NCBI GenBank assembly: GCA_963741305.1
Contig: CAVUHL010000003.1
Span: 558,001-622,000, forward strand
Direction of reading: 5' to 3'
DNA from: DATMER01 sp963741305
GTDB lineage: Bacteria > Acidobacteriota > Thermoanaerobaculia > Multivoradales > UBA5704
Length of the DNA: 64,000 nucleotides
Shown here: piece by piece, positions 37,360-46,613 of the stretch
How the letters are laid out: each line of letters opens with the position of its first letter
Numbering within the stretch: position 1 is the stretch's first letter
The notes under the pieces: model-generated
The model's input: the letters and a program-made list of their open reading frames with translations, nothing else
Databases searched by the model: none
What the model was told of the DNA's origin: nothing
Position numbers and translations under genes: made by a program

Positions 37360-37644
37360 AACCCCTCGCTGGAGCCTCCTGACCCGCGGGTTGAGCCAGA
37401 AAACCCGTGGGTTTCGTGTTCCAACCCGCGGGTTTTACGTTACAACCCACAAGTTTAGTGTTTCAATCCACGGGTTTTGTGTTGCAACCCGCGGGTCAGG
37501 CGAGGCAACCACGGGGTTGAAGCTTCCAACCCGCGGGTTTTCCGGCTCAACCCGTGGGTTTTCCGGTTCAACCCGCGGGTTTCCTCGTCCGGCCCGCGGG
37601 TTGAACGACCCCAGCCGCGGATTGGGAGGCTCCAGCCGGTTCGC
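37360..37644. repeat. Array A: 21-bp-period palindromic repeat
   Basis: About 13 units start every 21 bases without exception (37381, 37402, 37423, 37444, 37465, 37486, 37507, 37528, 37549, 37570, 37591, 37612; degenerate units at 37360 and 37633). The core is the 12-bp palindrome AACCCGCGGGTT, perfect in units at 37423, 37528 and 37570 and varied elsewhere. The 9-base spacers differ from unit to unit. It lies between the ends of two convergent genes. A seven-residue peptide repeat can be read through it (TRGF every 7), but any frame without a stop in one unit stays open. This is the only content of the gap 37347-37659. Confidence 0.95.
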
Positions 37645-37659
37645 GCATGGCGCCGGTCC

Positions 37660-40600
37660 TCAGCGGACCGTCAACCCACGCGCCGCCCGGGCCCACGCCT
37701 CCCGCCCCGCATCCTCCGCCAGCTTCGCGGACAGCTCGGCGCACCAGGCGATGTCGGGGTCCTGCAGGCCGCTCGACGCGAGCAGCCCGGTAAGGCGGCC
37801 GAAGGAGGTCTCCCAGGCTCCCCAGGCTCGGCCGTGCGCGGCGCAGGCGAGCAGGCCGGCGTGGACGCAGGCGAGGAGCCCTCTCCAGTCCAGGCCCTCG
37901 AGCTGACCGCGGATCTCTTCCAATCCTTCCCGCGCCTCGGTAAAGCGGCCGCCTCCCAGGTCCACGAGGGCGAGGTTCACGCGCGGGAAGAGGCCATCCG
38001 CGGAGCTCAGGCGCTCGAGGATGCCGAGGGACTGGAGATAGAGGCCGCCGGCGCGCGCCAGATCGTCCCCCAGGCGGGCGGCCTCGCCCAGGCCGTTCAG
38101 GCTGCGGGCTACGCCATACTGGTTGCCCAGCGCCTCGAAACGGTAATGGGCCTTCCGGTACCAGTGCTCGGCCTCGGCGGCGTCCCGGCGCTGGCGGGCG
38201 AGGTCGGCCATTCCGATCAGGTGGTCCGCCACGCCGTGATCGTCCCCGATCTCCCGGTAGAGCCGCTTGGAGCGGTCGAAGAGCTCCCGCGCCCGCTCCA
38301 GGTCTCCCCTCTGGCGCAGCACGTCGGCCAGGCCCCAGAGGCTCGCGGCCACACCGTGGGGGTCATCGGTCGAGAGGCAGCGCTCGTAGAGGTCCACTGA
38401 CTGACGGAGGTTGCCGCGCCGCCGCGCCGCGTCGCCCAGGAGGCGCAGGGCCTCGGAGCGGATGCGGACCCACTCGCCGTCCGCGCCGCCGGTGACGGCG
38501 CGGCCGGCCCAGCGGAAGACTTCGTCGAGCTGACCCTGGTGCAGGTGGATGCGGGCGCGCAGCACCCAGCCGTCCCCCCAGCGCGAGTCGCGCCGGCCCG
38601 CGCTGAGGGTTTGCAGGGCTTCGTCGCGCTGCGCCAGGAGCAATTGCGCCGCGGAGTAGTCGCTGGTCTCGCGGCGCTCGCCCGCGCCGCGCAGGAGGAA
38701 GTCGACCGCCGAGGCCGGCTGGCCGGCGAGAAGGAGATGACGGCCGAGGCGCTCCGCGACTCCACGCTCTCCCGCCGCGGCCCGGCCCAGGAGCATGGCG
38801 GCGCACCCCCGGTTGTGGCCCGGCCAGCGTCCGGCCTCGCGCGCCATCCTCTCCAGGCTTTCCCGCAGCATGGGGTGAACGAAGCGCCAGCCCTCTTCGG
38901 TGCGCACCGCCAGGTGATTCATCACCAGCCCCTCCACAAGCTCGGGTGGGTCCGGGGAACCCACGGCGCGGCAAGCCGTCTCCCATTCGATCCGATATAC
39001 GTCAGGACCGAGCGCGGCGCCGATCTCCAGCGCGTCGCCGCTGCCGGCGGGCAGGTTGTCCAGGAGCCGGCCCACGCGCGCGGACCACACCTGATGGAGG
39101 TCGTCCGGGAAGCGGGCCTCCTCCCCGGGCCGCAGCACGAAGCCGGCCTCGCCGACTTCCAGCACTCCGCGTTGGACCCAATCGCCCACGAGCTGTACGG
39201 CGAAGAGAGGATTGCCGTGGGTGCGCTCCTCGACTTGGGCGGCGAGCCCGCCCGAAAGGCCGAGGAGCTGCTGCACCAGGGCGGCGCGCTCGCCCGGGGA
39301 GAGCGGCGGCACTTCCAGCGAGCTCGCGCCGGGCAGGGCGAGCAGCTCGTCGACGGCCGCGGATTCCAGGGGGCGCTCCGCCAGGGCCTCGTCGCGGACC
39401 GTGGCGAGGATCAGCACCGGCAGGTCGGCGACCCGCAACAGGTGATCGGCAAAGGCGATCGACTCGGCGCTCCAGTGGAGGTCGTCGAGCAGGATCAGGA
39501 CCGGCCGCTGGCGGGCCAGGCGCCGGCAGCGGCGCTCCACGAGGTCGAAGCGCTCGGCCGCGGTCTGGGGACGGGAGGGCCGCGAGCCGGTATGGCCGGC
39601 GTCCTCGCCCGTGCCGGGCGCCATCAGCTCGGCCAGTCCCGCGACTTCGGCCTCGTCCTCCAGCTTCCAGATCCGCAGCAGGCGCCGGGTGCGGTCGATG
39701 ATCTCGCCCCGGGTGAGGCCGGCGCAGCGCAGATGGCGGGCCATCATGCGCGCCAGGCCGTCGCCGGCTCCGGGGCTCGGACCGTGCGAGGCGCGAAGCA
39801 CGGTGGCCCCGCCCACTTCGTGCGCCCGCTCCGCGATCCATTCCGCCAGCCGGGTCTTGCCGTTGCCGGCCGCGCCGCGCAGGAGGACGAGCCGCACCCG
39901 CTGCTCGGCATGGACCTCGGAGAGCGCCTGCCAGAGCACTTCCCGTTCGGCGCGGCGGCCGACCAGGGGGATCGAGCGCAGTCCATAGAGTCCGAGGCCC
40001 GCGCCCACGAGCTGCATGGACGGCGGCCGGGCGACCGGGTGCTCCCAGGTTTCGGGGAGCGGAGGCGATTCGCGCATTCCTGGCGGCTCGGTGGAGGACG
40101 CAGCCGGCGGCGGTGGAGCCGGCCGCTGCCGGGCCGCGGCCACGAGGCTCGTGAGGGTCAGGACCTCGGTGGAGCTTTCTTTCCCCGCCGCAGGCGCTTC
40201 CTCGGGCGGAGCCGCCGGGATGGGCCTCTCGCGCCGGCCCGGCTCTTCCAGCCGGAGCAGGGCCCAGATGGCGTCCGCGGCGCGCACGAAGCGATGGCCT
40301 CCCTCCTTCTGCAGGAGCCGGCGGAGGAACCCTTCGAACCCGCGCGGCACGGGGAACTGCGGCTCGAAGGCGGGCGGTTCTTCCTCCAGTTGCAGGCGGA
40401 CGATCTGGAGCAGGCCGGGCTCGGCGAACGGCGCCTCGCCGGTGGCGAGCGCCCACGCCAGGCAGCCGAGCCCGTAGAGGTCGGTCCATGGGCCGTAGTC
40501 GCGCCACTCGCCCCTGAGCTGCTCGGGCGCCATGTAGGTGGGCGTGCCGCAGACGAAGTCGGTCGATTCCGGGCCAACCTGCCCCTCGAATGCCTGCGCG

Positions 40601-41115
40601 AGCCCGAAGTCGGCAAGCTTGAGCCTCGAGCCTGTTGCTTCGCCGAAGAGCAGGACGTTGGAGGGCTTCAGGTCGCGGTGAACCACGCCGCGGGCATGGG
40701 AATGGGCGAGCGCATCGAGCAGGGCGAGAAGGATGCGCCGAAGGCCTGGCCAATCCCGGATCCTGGCCGCGCGCGAGCCCAGCGTGCCGAGCTCCGACAG
40801 CTCCATGGCGAGGTACGGGCAGCCGGCCGGGAGCAGGCCGAGGGACGCCTCCTCGGCCTCGCTGCCCACCTCGCCGTGGTCGAAGACCAGGACGATCCCG
40901 GGGTGGTCGAGGCTGGCCACGGACTGCACCTCGTTGCGGAACGAGGCGAGGTACTGCGGGTTGCGCGCCCGTTCGCCCGTCATGACCTTGACCGCGACCG
41001 GCACCCGCTGGACGGCGTGGACGCCGCTCCAGACCTCGGCCATGCCGCCCCGGCCGATGGAGCGGTAGAGGCGGAAGGGCCCCAGTGGAATGGGCGCGCC
41101 ACGGCTGTCGGGCAT
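37660..41115 (-). CDS. Ser/Thr protein kinase fused to AAA ATPase and TPR sensor (1151 aa)
   Basis: Residues 14-280 form a complete Hanks-type kinase: GRGGMAEV loop (21-28), Lys43, HRDLKPSN with Asp148, DFG and APE (PTYMAPEQLRG). A Pro-rich linker (330-400) leads to an AAA/NACHT-like ATPase with Walker A GAAGNGKTR (about 410) and Walker B LILLDDLHW (about 535). The C-terminal third is TPR-like. The start ATG 41115 is placed just before the kinase domain; the frame upstream runs through a GC-rich repeat and is not credible. This PknK-like layout couples a signal-sensing STAND ATPase to phosphorylation. No membrane segment is seen, so it is cytoplasmic. Targets unknown. Confidence 0.93.
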   Translation of the reverse strand: MPDSRGAPIPLGPFRLYRSIGRGGMAEVWSGVHAVQRVPVAVKVMTGERARNPQYLASFRNEVQSVASLDHPGIVLVFDHGEVGSEAEEASLGLLPAGCPYLAMELSELGTLGSRAARIRDWPGLRRILLALLDALAHSHARGVVHRDLKPSNVLLFGEATGSRLKLADFGLAQAFEGQVGPESTDFVCGTPTYMAPEQLRGEWRDYGPWTDLYGLGCLAWALATGEAPFAEPGLLQIVRLQLEEEPPAFEPQFPVPRGFEGFLRRLLQKEGGHRFVRAADAIWALLRLEEPGRRERPIPAAPPEEAPAAGKESSTEVLTLTSLVAAARQRPAPPPPAASSTEPPGMRESPPLPETWEHPVARPPSMQLVGAGLGLYGLRSIPLVGRRAEREVLWQALSEVHAEQRVRLVLLRGAAGNGKTRLAEWIAERAHEVGGATVLRASHGPSPGAGDGLARMMARHLRCAGLTRGEIIDRTRRLLRIWKLEDEAEVAGLAELMAPGTGEDAGHTGSRPSRPQTAAERFDLVERRCRRLARQRPVLILLDDLHWSAESIAFADHLLRVADLPVLILATVRDEALAERPLESAAVDELLALPGASSLEVPPLSPGERAALVQQLLGLSGGLAAQVEERTHGNPLFAVQLVGDWVQRGVLEVGEAGFVLRPGEEARFPDDLHQVWSARVGRLLDNLPAGSGDALEIGAALGPDVYRIEWETACRAVGSPDPPELVEGLVMNHLAVRTEEGWRFVHPMLRESLERMAREAGRWPGHNRGCAAMLLGRAAAGERGVAERLGRHLLLAGQPASAVDFLLRGAGERRETSDYSAAQLLLAQRDEALQTLSAGRRDSRWGDGWVLRARIHLHQGQLDEVFRWAGRAVTGGADGEWVRIRSEALRLLGDAARRRGNLRQSVDLYERCLSTDDPHGVAASLWGLADVLRQRGDLERARELFDRSKRLYREIGDDHGVADHLIGMADLARQRRDAAEAEHWYRKAHYRFEALGNQYGVARSLNGLGEAARLGDDLARAGGLYLQSLGILERLSSADGLFPRVNLALVDLGGGRFTEAREGLEEIRGQLEGLDWRGLLACVHAGLLACAAHGRAWGAWETSFGRLTGLLASSGLQDPDIAWCAELSAKLAEDAGREAWARAARGLTVR

Positions 41116-41137
41116 CAGGGGAAGGCTATAACAAAGG

Positions 41138-41176
41138 ACCCCCTCTCCCGCGGTGATGTAGGGGGAGGGGAGGGGC
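41138..41176. repeat. Degenerate solo REP-like hairpin
   Basis: CCCCCTCTCCC followed after 11 bases by GGGGGAGGGGAGGGG has the core and spacing of the REP-like family in this window, in one degenerate copy. It lies just upstream of the kinase start and at the 3' end of the small minus-strand gene. Confidence 0.5.
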
Positions 41177-41413
41177 TTACCGGCGCTGAGGCGGCTCGAG
41201 GAGGACCCACTGCTGGCAGATCTCCTCCAGGCGATGGGGGTCCTGGGCCGAGAGGGCTTCCTGGCTGAAGCGCTCGATCTCGGCAGGCGGAGTGCCGGCG
41301 CGCCGCAGGCCATACCGGATCGCGCTCACGAGAGCGAACCGGTTCCGGCTCCTGACGGAGACGCGGACATCTGGATAGAACGGCGCGATTGAAGACATCA
41401 TCCCCACCAACAT
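41177..41413 (-). CDS. Small conserved-looking protein (78 aa)
   Basis: The sequence is compact and mixed alpha/beta (VRVSVRSRNRFALVSAIRYG, then PAEIERFSQEALS). It looks like a real small cytoplasmic protein; I have the impression of similar short proteins in other GC-rich soil bacteria but cannot name a family. Starts at 41413, 41401 and 41398 are all possible. It is upstream of the kinase on the same strand and might be co-transcribed with it. Confidence 0.6.
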   Translation of the reverse strand: MLVGMMSSIAPFYPDVRVSVRSRNRFALVSAIRYGLRRAGTPPAEIERFSQEALSAQDPHRLEEICQQWVLLEPPQRR

Positions 41414-41463
41414 AACGACCGGGAAGCCCGATCTGTTTCAACTGTCCTCTATTATCCCTCTAA

Positions 41464-41492
41464 TTGACAAAGCCCGCGAACCGTCCTACCGT
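41464..41492 (+). promoter_or_regulatory. Candidate promoter of the ParDE module
   Basis: TTGACA (41464-41469) is a perfect -35; TACCGT follows after 17 bases (41487-41492) as a weak -10. The start would fall about 8 bases before the antitoxin ATG. No clear operator palindrome is seen. Confidence 0.4.
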
Positions 41493-41506
41493 TGCCGGAG
41501 GAGCCT

Positions 41507-41755
41507 ATGACACCTATGAACGTCAATTTGAGCCCGGATCTGGAGCGGCTGGTTCACGAGCGGGTTGCGACCGGACAGTACAGATCGGCCGGCGAGGTCA
41601 TCCGGGAAGCTCTCCGGTTGCTCAAGGAGCGGGACGTGGCGTTCAAAGAGCTTCAGAGGGACATCGCCGCGGGCCTGGAGCAACTGGACCGGGGAGAGGC
41701 GGACATCCTGGACATTGCAGCAATCAAGGCCAAAGCCCGGCAGCAAATGGGCTGA
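41507..41755 (+). CDS. parD: ParD-like antitoxin, ribbon-helix-helix (82 aa)
   Basis: MNVNLSPDLERLVHERVATG followed by YRSAGEVIREALRLLKERD is the typical ParD ribbon-helix-helix N-terminus. The C-terminal half (ILDIAAIKAKARQQMG) is the flexible toxin-binding tail. GGAGG 5 bases before the ATG at 41507 supports this start over the TTG-like codons upstream. It precedes the toxin by 15 bases, as expected. It should bind its own promoter and neutralise the ParE next door. Confidence 0.88.
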   Translation: MTPMNVNLSPDLERLVHERVATGQYRSAGEVIREALRLLKERDVAFKELQRDIAAGLEQLDRGEADILDIAAIKAKARQQMG

Positions 41756-41770
41756 CGCGGGGATACGGGC

Positions 41771-42067
41771 GTGGCGAGCGTGCGCCGGTCGGCTCTGGCC
41801 GAGCGGGATCTTCTGGAAGTCTGGTCTCACATCGCCAAGGACAGCCCGAGCGCGGCGGATCGCTTCCTCGACTTGATTGGAGAGAAGTGCGACCTGCTTG
41901 CCGCCTCACCTGAGGCGGGACGCCGACGCGAGGAGCTGGCGCCGTCTCTGCGAAGCTTTCCGGTTGGCCGCTACGTCATCTTCTATCGCCCCGGAGAGCG
42001 AGGCATCCAGGTCGTCCGGGTCCTGAGCGCCTACCGCGACATCGCAGCCATGTTCGGCCCCCCTTGA
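41771..42067 (+). CDS. parE: ParE/RelE-superfamily toxin (98 aa)
   Basis: The start is GTG. SALAERDLLEVWSHIAKDSP, the PEAGRRREEL turn and the final strand GRYVIFYRPGERGIQVVRVL match ParE toxins, which inhibit DNA gyrase; RelE-type mRNA cleavage is less likely because the usual catalytic basic cluster is not evident. The usual length is about 95-100 aa, so it appears intact. It is the second gene of the module, with a weak ribosome site consistent with coupling to the antitoxin. Confidence 0.87.
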   Translation: MASVRRSALAERDLLEVWSHIAKDSPSAADRFLDLIGEKCDLLAASPEAGRRREELAPSLRSFPVGRYVIFYRPGERGIQVVRVLSAYRDIAAMFGPP

Positions 42068-42117
42068 CGTAAGATCCCTCTGTCATCCACTTTAGCTCGC
42101 TCTTCGGAGGTCCGGGC

Positions 42118-45100
42118 ATGGAATGCGTCAGTTGGCTTCTGGCGATCGCGGTGGTCTGGCTGATCGTCCGCGAAGTCCGGGCGCGGGACCGGATCGCGAG
42201 CCTCGAAGCCTCTCAGAGAAGCCAGCAGCAATTGGTCGCCCATCTGGTCGAGAAGCTGGAGGGCATCCAGCGGGAGCTTCGCAGCCTCAAGCCCGCTGCT
42301 GCTCCTCTGCCTCCTCCGCCTCTTCCGTCCCGGGAGGTCGTGGTGGCTCCGCCTCCGGTGCCCCTCACCCCCGTCCCCTCTCCCATCGCACACCCGACCC
42401 CCGGGAGAGGGGCGCCCCCACCCGCGCCTGAAGCACCCCCGCCGCCGCCGGCCCCATCCATCTTCGACGAGGCGCGGAGCGCGCTGGGGCGCATCCCGAA
42501 GCCTGCCATCGATTGGGAGAACCTGGTGGGCGTGCGGCTCTTCTCGTGGATGGCCGGCATCATGCTCGCCATCGCGGCCATCCTTTTCCTGCGCTACTCG
42601 ATCCAGCATGGCTGGCTGAGCGCGCCCATCCGGATGGCCATCGGCATCCTCACCGGCGCCGGGCTCCTGGTCGTCTGCGAGCTGAAGGCGGCGCAGCGCT
42701 ACAAGGTGACGGCCAACGCCCTCGACGCCGCCGGTATCGCCATCCTCTTCTCGACCATCTTCGCCTCCCACTCCCTCTGGGGGCTTCTCGCTGCCACGCC
42801 GGCCTTTCTCCTGATGGCCCTGGTGGCGGCCGTGGCCGTGGCCCTGGCGATCCGCCGCGACTCTCCATTCATCGCCCTGCTGGGACTGGTCGGCGGCTTC
42901 GCCACGCCAGCCCTGCTGTCCACCGGCCAGGACCGGCCCATTGCGCTCTTCGGCTACCTGCTGCTCCTGAATGCCGGCCTCGCCTGGGTCGCGCTCAACC
43001 GCAGCTGGGCGATCCTGATCCGGCTGGCCCTGGCCGCCACCTTCCTCTATCAGTGGGCCTGGGTCTTCCGCTACCTGGACCCGGGGAGGATCCCGCTCGC
43101 TCTCGGCATCTTCCTGGTCTTCCCGGCGCTGTACCTGCTCGCGCCCGTCCTGGCGAGGGGAAAGGAAGGCGGCAAGGATTTCTGGCAGGTGGGTGCACTG
43201 GCCGCCGGGCTGCCGCTGCTCTTCGCCATCTACCTGGCAGCGACCCCGGGTTTTGGTGACCACTATGGCCTGCTCTTCGGCTTTCTCCTGCTGCTCGGCG
43301 CCGGGCTTGCCGTCTTCAGCGCGGTGCGTGGGCCGGAGCTCCTCCACGTGGCCGGGGCAGCGGCCACGGTCATGGTCTGGGCGATCTGGCTCCTCAGGTC
43401 CTACCGTCCGGCGGCATGGCCGGAAGTGCTGGCGTTCCTGTCGGCGGAGGTGCTCCTCTACCTGGCGGCGCCGTGGGTGTCGCGGGTATCGCAGGGGGTC
43501 GGCGGCAAGCTCTCACCAAGCGACGGGACCTTCGCCGCGCCTCTGCTCCTGAGCGCTTTTCCGGCGCTGATCGTCCTGGAGCCGGCGGCGGCCTCGCCGG
43601 GGCTGACGTTCGGCGTCCTCTTCCTGCTTCTGCTGGCCTCGGCGGCGTTCGCCCTGATCTACGAGTCGGGCTGGATCCACTTCGGCTCGGCTTTCTTCGC
43701 TGTTGCCGCTGAGGCGGTCTGGTCGGGCCGGCACCTGACTCCGGAGCGGCTGCTCCCTGGCTTGGCACTGTACGCGGTGTTCGGCCTCTTCTACCTGGGC
43801 GTACCGATGGTGGCAAGGCACCTGGGTCGCAAGCTGCGGCCGGAGGGGGCGAGCTCAATCGTTCTCCTCGCCGGGCTGGCGCTGCTCGGGTTCCTCTCGC
43901 TTGGACCGGTGGCGCCCTCGGCGGTCTGGGGATTGGCCCTGCTGCTTACGCTGCTCAACGCCGGCCTGTTCCTGGAGGCGCGGGAGGAGCGCCGGCCGGC
44001 CCTGGCGCTCGCTGGCGTCGTGCTCTCCTGGCTCCTGATCGGGCTCTGGTGGGCGACGATCCCGCTCGATGGCCGGGTGGTGCCGGCGCTGCTTCTGGTC
44101 GCGCTTTTTTCCTTGGTCACCCTGGTGGGCAATGCCTGGACTGTCCGGGGGGAGACGGATGCGTCCCGTGGCGTGTACCTGGCGCTCATTGGCCACGTCT
44201 TCATCCTCTTCGTGGCCACGCAGAGGAACCTGGCCCTGCCGCCCTGGCCGGTGTTCGGCGTACTGGCGCTGCTCGTCCTCGCGGCCGGCGTCGCCGCCCT
44301 GGTGTTGCGGCGGGGAGGGTTGCAGGTGGCCTCCCTGATCATGGCCCATGCCGTCATCCTCACCTGGATGATCGTGGCGGAGCGGGCACCCTGGCCGACC
44401 GTTGCCCTGGCCGCGGAAGCGGTCCTCGCGGCCTTCGGCGTTGCATGGATCTGGATGGCCCAGCGGCGCGAGACCGGAGAGCTGACTCTCACCTGTGCCA
44501 GGGGAGCGGTGGCCAGCCTCTTCGCGGCCCAACTCGTCGCCACCGCGTCAGGGCTCGCGGATGAGCCGCCGGGTTTCGCTCTGGCGCTGGCCGTTCAGGC
44601 CGGCCTCCTCGTTGCCCTGCTGGCGCTTGCCTGGAAGTTCGGCTGGCCTTGGCTTGCTCCCATTTCCGTGGCCACGTCGTTCCTGGCCGTCGCCGGCTTC
44701 TGGAACTATGACGGCCCCTACTGGGACCACGTGGCCCTCGCTACCGTAATCCTCCTGATCTATCTCGCTTATCCGCTGGCGCTGGGCCAGCGGGCGCGTC
44801 CGCTGCGGCAGCCGTGGCTCGCCGCGGTACTGGCGAGCGCCGCCTACTTCTTCCTGGCGCGCCTGAACCTGGAGGAGCTCGGCTTCGGCAGCGTGATCGG
44901 GCTGCTGCCGCTGCTCCTGGCCGGCGCCCTCGCGATCCTGCTGCGAAAGCTTTTGAATCTGGAGCCTCCGGGAGAGCGCGACCTGGGCCGTCTCGCGCTG
45001 GTCGCGGGCGCGGTGCTGGCGTTCGTGACCATGGCCATCCCGCTGCAGCTCGAAAAGCAGTGGATCACGATCGGATGGGCGCTGCTCGCCGCGGCCCTGG

Positions 45101-45732
45101 CCTGGCTCTACGGCCGGATCCCGCACCGGGGCCTGCTGCTGTGGACCGCGGGCCTCGCCGCGGCGGTTTTCGTGCGGCTGTCGCTCAATCCGGCGGTGCT
45201 CACCTACCATCCACGGGCCGAGGTGCCGATCTGGAACTGGTATCTCTATACCTATCTGGTCGCCGCCGCGGCTCTGCTCGTTGGAGCCTGGCTGCTGCAC
45301 CGGACGGACGACCGGCTGGCGGGTGCGCTGCCGCGGCTCTCGACGCTCCTGAGCGCCGCGGGCGGCGCTCTCCTGTTCCTGCTGCTCAACATCGAGATCG
45401 CGGACTTCTTCTCCCAGGGGCCGACGCTCACCTTCGGCTTTCTTTCTGGGCGCGCGACCCTGGCAGAGGGGTTGACCTACACCCTCGGCTGGGGGATCTT
45501 CGCGCTGGCGCTGCTCGTGACCGGCATCGCGGCACACAGCCGCGGAGCGCGGATCACAGCCATCGTGCTTCTGTTGGGAACCGTGCTCAAAGGCTTTCTC
45601 CTCGACCTCGCCGCGCTCGGCGGCCTCTACCGCATCGCCAGCTTCGTGGGGCTGGCGGTGTGCCTGGCCGCGGTTGCCGTACTCATCCAGAAGTTCGTGC
45701 TGGCCCGGACGGTGGAGGAGCCGGCAGAGTGA
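42118..45732 (+). CDS. DUF2339 multi-span membrane protein (1204 aa)
   Basis: GGAGGT 6 bases before the ATG fixes the start. A short N-terminal membrane-anchored coiled segment (EASQRSQQQLVAHLVEKLEG) and a Pro-rich linker precede the WENLVGVRLFSWMAGIMLA entry of DUF2339, followed by more than 25 membrane segments to the C-terminus. Its biochemical role is unknown. It overlaps the DUF3999 gene by 4 bases, a pairing I recall from other bacteria, which suggests one complex. The linker contains a solo REP-like repeat read in frame (42361-42413), which is unusual for coding DNA. Confidence 0.9.
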   Translation: MECVSWLLAIAVVWLIVREVRARDRIASLEASQRSQQQLVAHLVEKLEGIQRELRSLKPAAAPLPPPPLPSREVVVAPPPVPLTPVPSPIAHPTPGRGAPPPAPEAPPPPPAPSIFDEARSALGRIPKPAIDWENLVGVRLFSWMAGIMLAIAAILFLRYSIQHGWLSAPIRMAIGILTGAGLLVVCELKAAQRYKVTANALDAAGIAILFSTIFASHSLWGLLAATPAFLLMALVAAVAVALAIRRDSPFIALLGLVGGFATPALLSTGQDRPIALFGYLLLLNAGLAWVALNRSWAILIRLALAATFLYQWAWVFRYLDPGRIPLALGIFLVFPALYLLAPVLARGKEGGKDFWQVGALAAGLPLLFAIYLAATPGFGDHYGLLFGFLLLLGAGLAVFSAVRGPELLHVAGAAATVMVWAIWLLRSYRPAAWPEVLAFLSAEVLLYLAAPWVSRVSQGVGGKLSPSDGTFAAPLLLSAFPALIVLEPAAASPGLTFGVLFLLLLASAAFALIYESGWIHFGSAFFAVAAEAVWSGRHLTPERLLPGLALYAVFGLFYLGVPMVARHLGRKLRPEGASSIVLLAGLALLGFLSLGPVAPSAVWGLALLLTLLNAGLFLEAREERRPALALAGVVLSWLLIGLWWATIPLDGRVVPALLLVALFSLVTLVGNAWTVRGETDASRGVYLALIGHVFILFVATQRNLALPPWPVFGVLALLVLAAGVAALVLRRGGLQVASLIMAHAVILTWMIVAERAPWPTVALAAEAVLAAFGVAWIWMAQRRETGELTLTCARGAVASLFAAQLVATASGLADEPPGFALALAVQAGLLVALLALAWKFGWPWLAPISVATSFLAVAGFWNYDGPYWDHVALATVILLIYLAYPLALGQRARPLRQPWLAAVLASAAYFFLARLNLEELGFGSVIGLLPLLLAGALAILLRKLLNLEPPGERDLGRLALVAGAVLAFVTMAIPLQLEKQWITIGWALLAAALAWLYGRIPHRGLLLWTAGLAAAVFVRLSLNPAVLTYHPRAEVPIWNWYLYTYLVAAAALLVGAWLLHRTDDRLAGALPRLSTLLSAAGGALLFLLLNIEIADFFSQGPTLTFGFLSGRATLAEGLTYTLGWGIFALALLVTGIAAHSRGARITAIVLLLGTVLKGFLLDLAALGGLYRIASFVGLAVCLAAVAVLIQKFVLARTVEEPAE
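42361..42413. repeat. Solo REP-like arm inside the DUF2339 coding region
   Basis: CCCCTCACCCCCG, then CCCCTCTCCC, a 20-base loop and GGGAGAGGGGC reproduce one arm of the inverted-repeat family of this window. It is read in frame as PLTPVPSPIAHPTPGRG within a Pro-rich linker. No partner arm is nearby. Confidence 0.7.
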
Positions 45733-46613
45733 GGCAGGCCGCATTGCTGGTTCTCGTGGTCCTTCCGCTCGCGGCCCAGAGCCCGGAGGCCGGGCGGGCG
45801 GGCGCGCCCCTGGACGTCGAGGAGTTCCGCTACGCGCGGGAGGTGCTCCAGGCCGAGCCGGGCCTTGCCGCCCTGACGCTCGACGATGCCGTCCTCGGCC
45901 ACAGTCACCTCGGAGACCTGCGGATCGCGGATGCCGAGGGCCGGCAGATCCCCTACCTCCGCGAACGGAGCCCGGACCCTCTGATCGTCGAGCTTCCCGT
46001 GCCCGAGCCTATGATGGATGAGGTACAGGATGAGCGCTCCCGCTACCGTCTGAAGATGCCCTACCCGCGCCTGCCCGGAGCGCGCCTGATCGTGGATACG
46101 ACCGCCGGGGTCTTCGAGCGGAGCGTCCATCTGGAAGGGCCGCTCTCCCGCCGCGGCAGGGCGGAGTGGGTGGAAGCGGCTCGGACCTGGCGGCACGCAG
46201 GGCCCGGGCCGGCGGCGCCGCTGACTCTGGACCTCCCGGCCAATGCCGGGAAGACCGTCGACCTGGTGGTCGACGAAGGGGACAACGCCCCGCTGCCGTT
46301 GGGGCGGATGCGGCTCCATCTGGAGACCTGGACGCTGCGCTTCTTCCATCCCGGCGGCCAGGGCGTTCAGCTCCTGTATGGCCGGAACGACCTGGGGGAG
46401 CCGCGCTACGACCTCTCCCTGATCGCCGCGCAGCTCGATCCAACCCAGGCCCGGGAGGTTACCCTCGCCCCCGAGCCGGCCGCGGAAGGAAAGGATTCCG
46501 CCCGCGTGCCCCGCGGCCTTTTCTGGGGCGCGCTCGTGGCCGCCGTGGCCGTGCTGCTCCTGGTGCTGGCCCGGCTTTTGAGGGAAGAGGGAACGGGGAA
46601 CCGAACCGCATGA
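45729..46613 (+). CDS. DUF3999-like periplasmic protein with C-terminal anchor (294 aa)
   Basis: GTG 45729 overlaps the DUF2339 stop as GTGA, which marks it as the start; it yields a signal peptide (RQAALLVLVVLPLAAQ). The body is beta-rich (VDLVVDEGDNAPLPLGRMRL), and one membrane segment lies near the C-terminus (GLFWGALVAAVAVLLLVLA). DUF3999 proteins have no known activity and, as I recall, accompany DUF2339. Probable topology is a periplasmic domain held by a C-terminal anchor. The next gene overlaps by 4 bases. Confidence 0.85.
   Translation: MRQAALLVLVVLPLAAQSPEAGRAGAPLDVEEFRYAREVLQAEPGLAALTLDDAVLGHSHLGDLRIADAEGRQIPYLRERSPDPLIVELPVPEPMMDEVQDERSRYRLKMPYPRLPGARLIVDTTAGVFERSVHLEGPLSRRGRAEWVEAARTWRHAGPGPAAPLTLDLPANAGKTVDLVVDEGDNAPLPLGRMRLHLETWTLRFFHPGGQGVQLLYGRNDLGEPRYDLSLIAAQLDPTQAREVTLAPEPAAEGKDSARVPRGLFWGALVAAVAVLLLVLARLLREEGTGNRTA

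Noticed and set aside
37360..37644. CRISPR array
   Set aside because: Repeats are 12 bp and spacers 9 bp, too short for known systems, and no cas gene is in the window.
37391..37906. Coding sequence of a TRGF heptad-repeat protein
   Set aside because: Any stop-free 21-bp unit keeps a frame open; there is no ribosome site, and the frame runs on into the antisense of the kinase gene.
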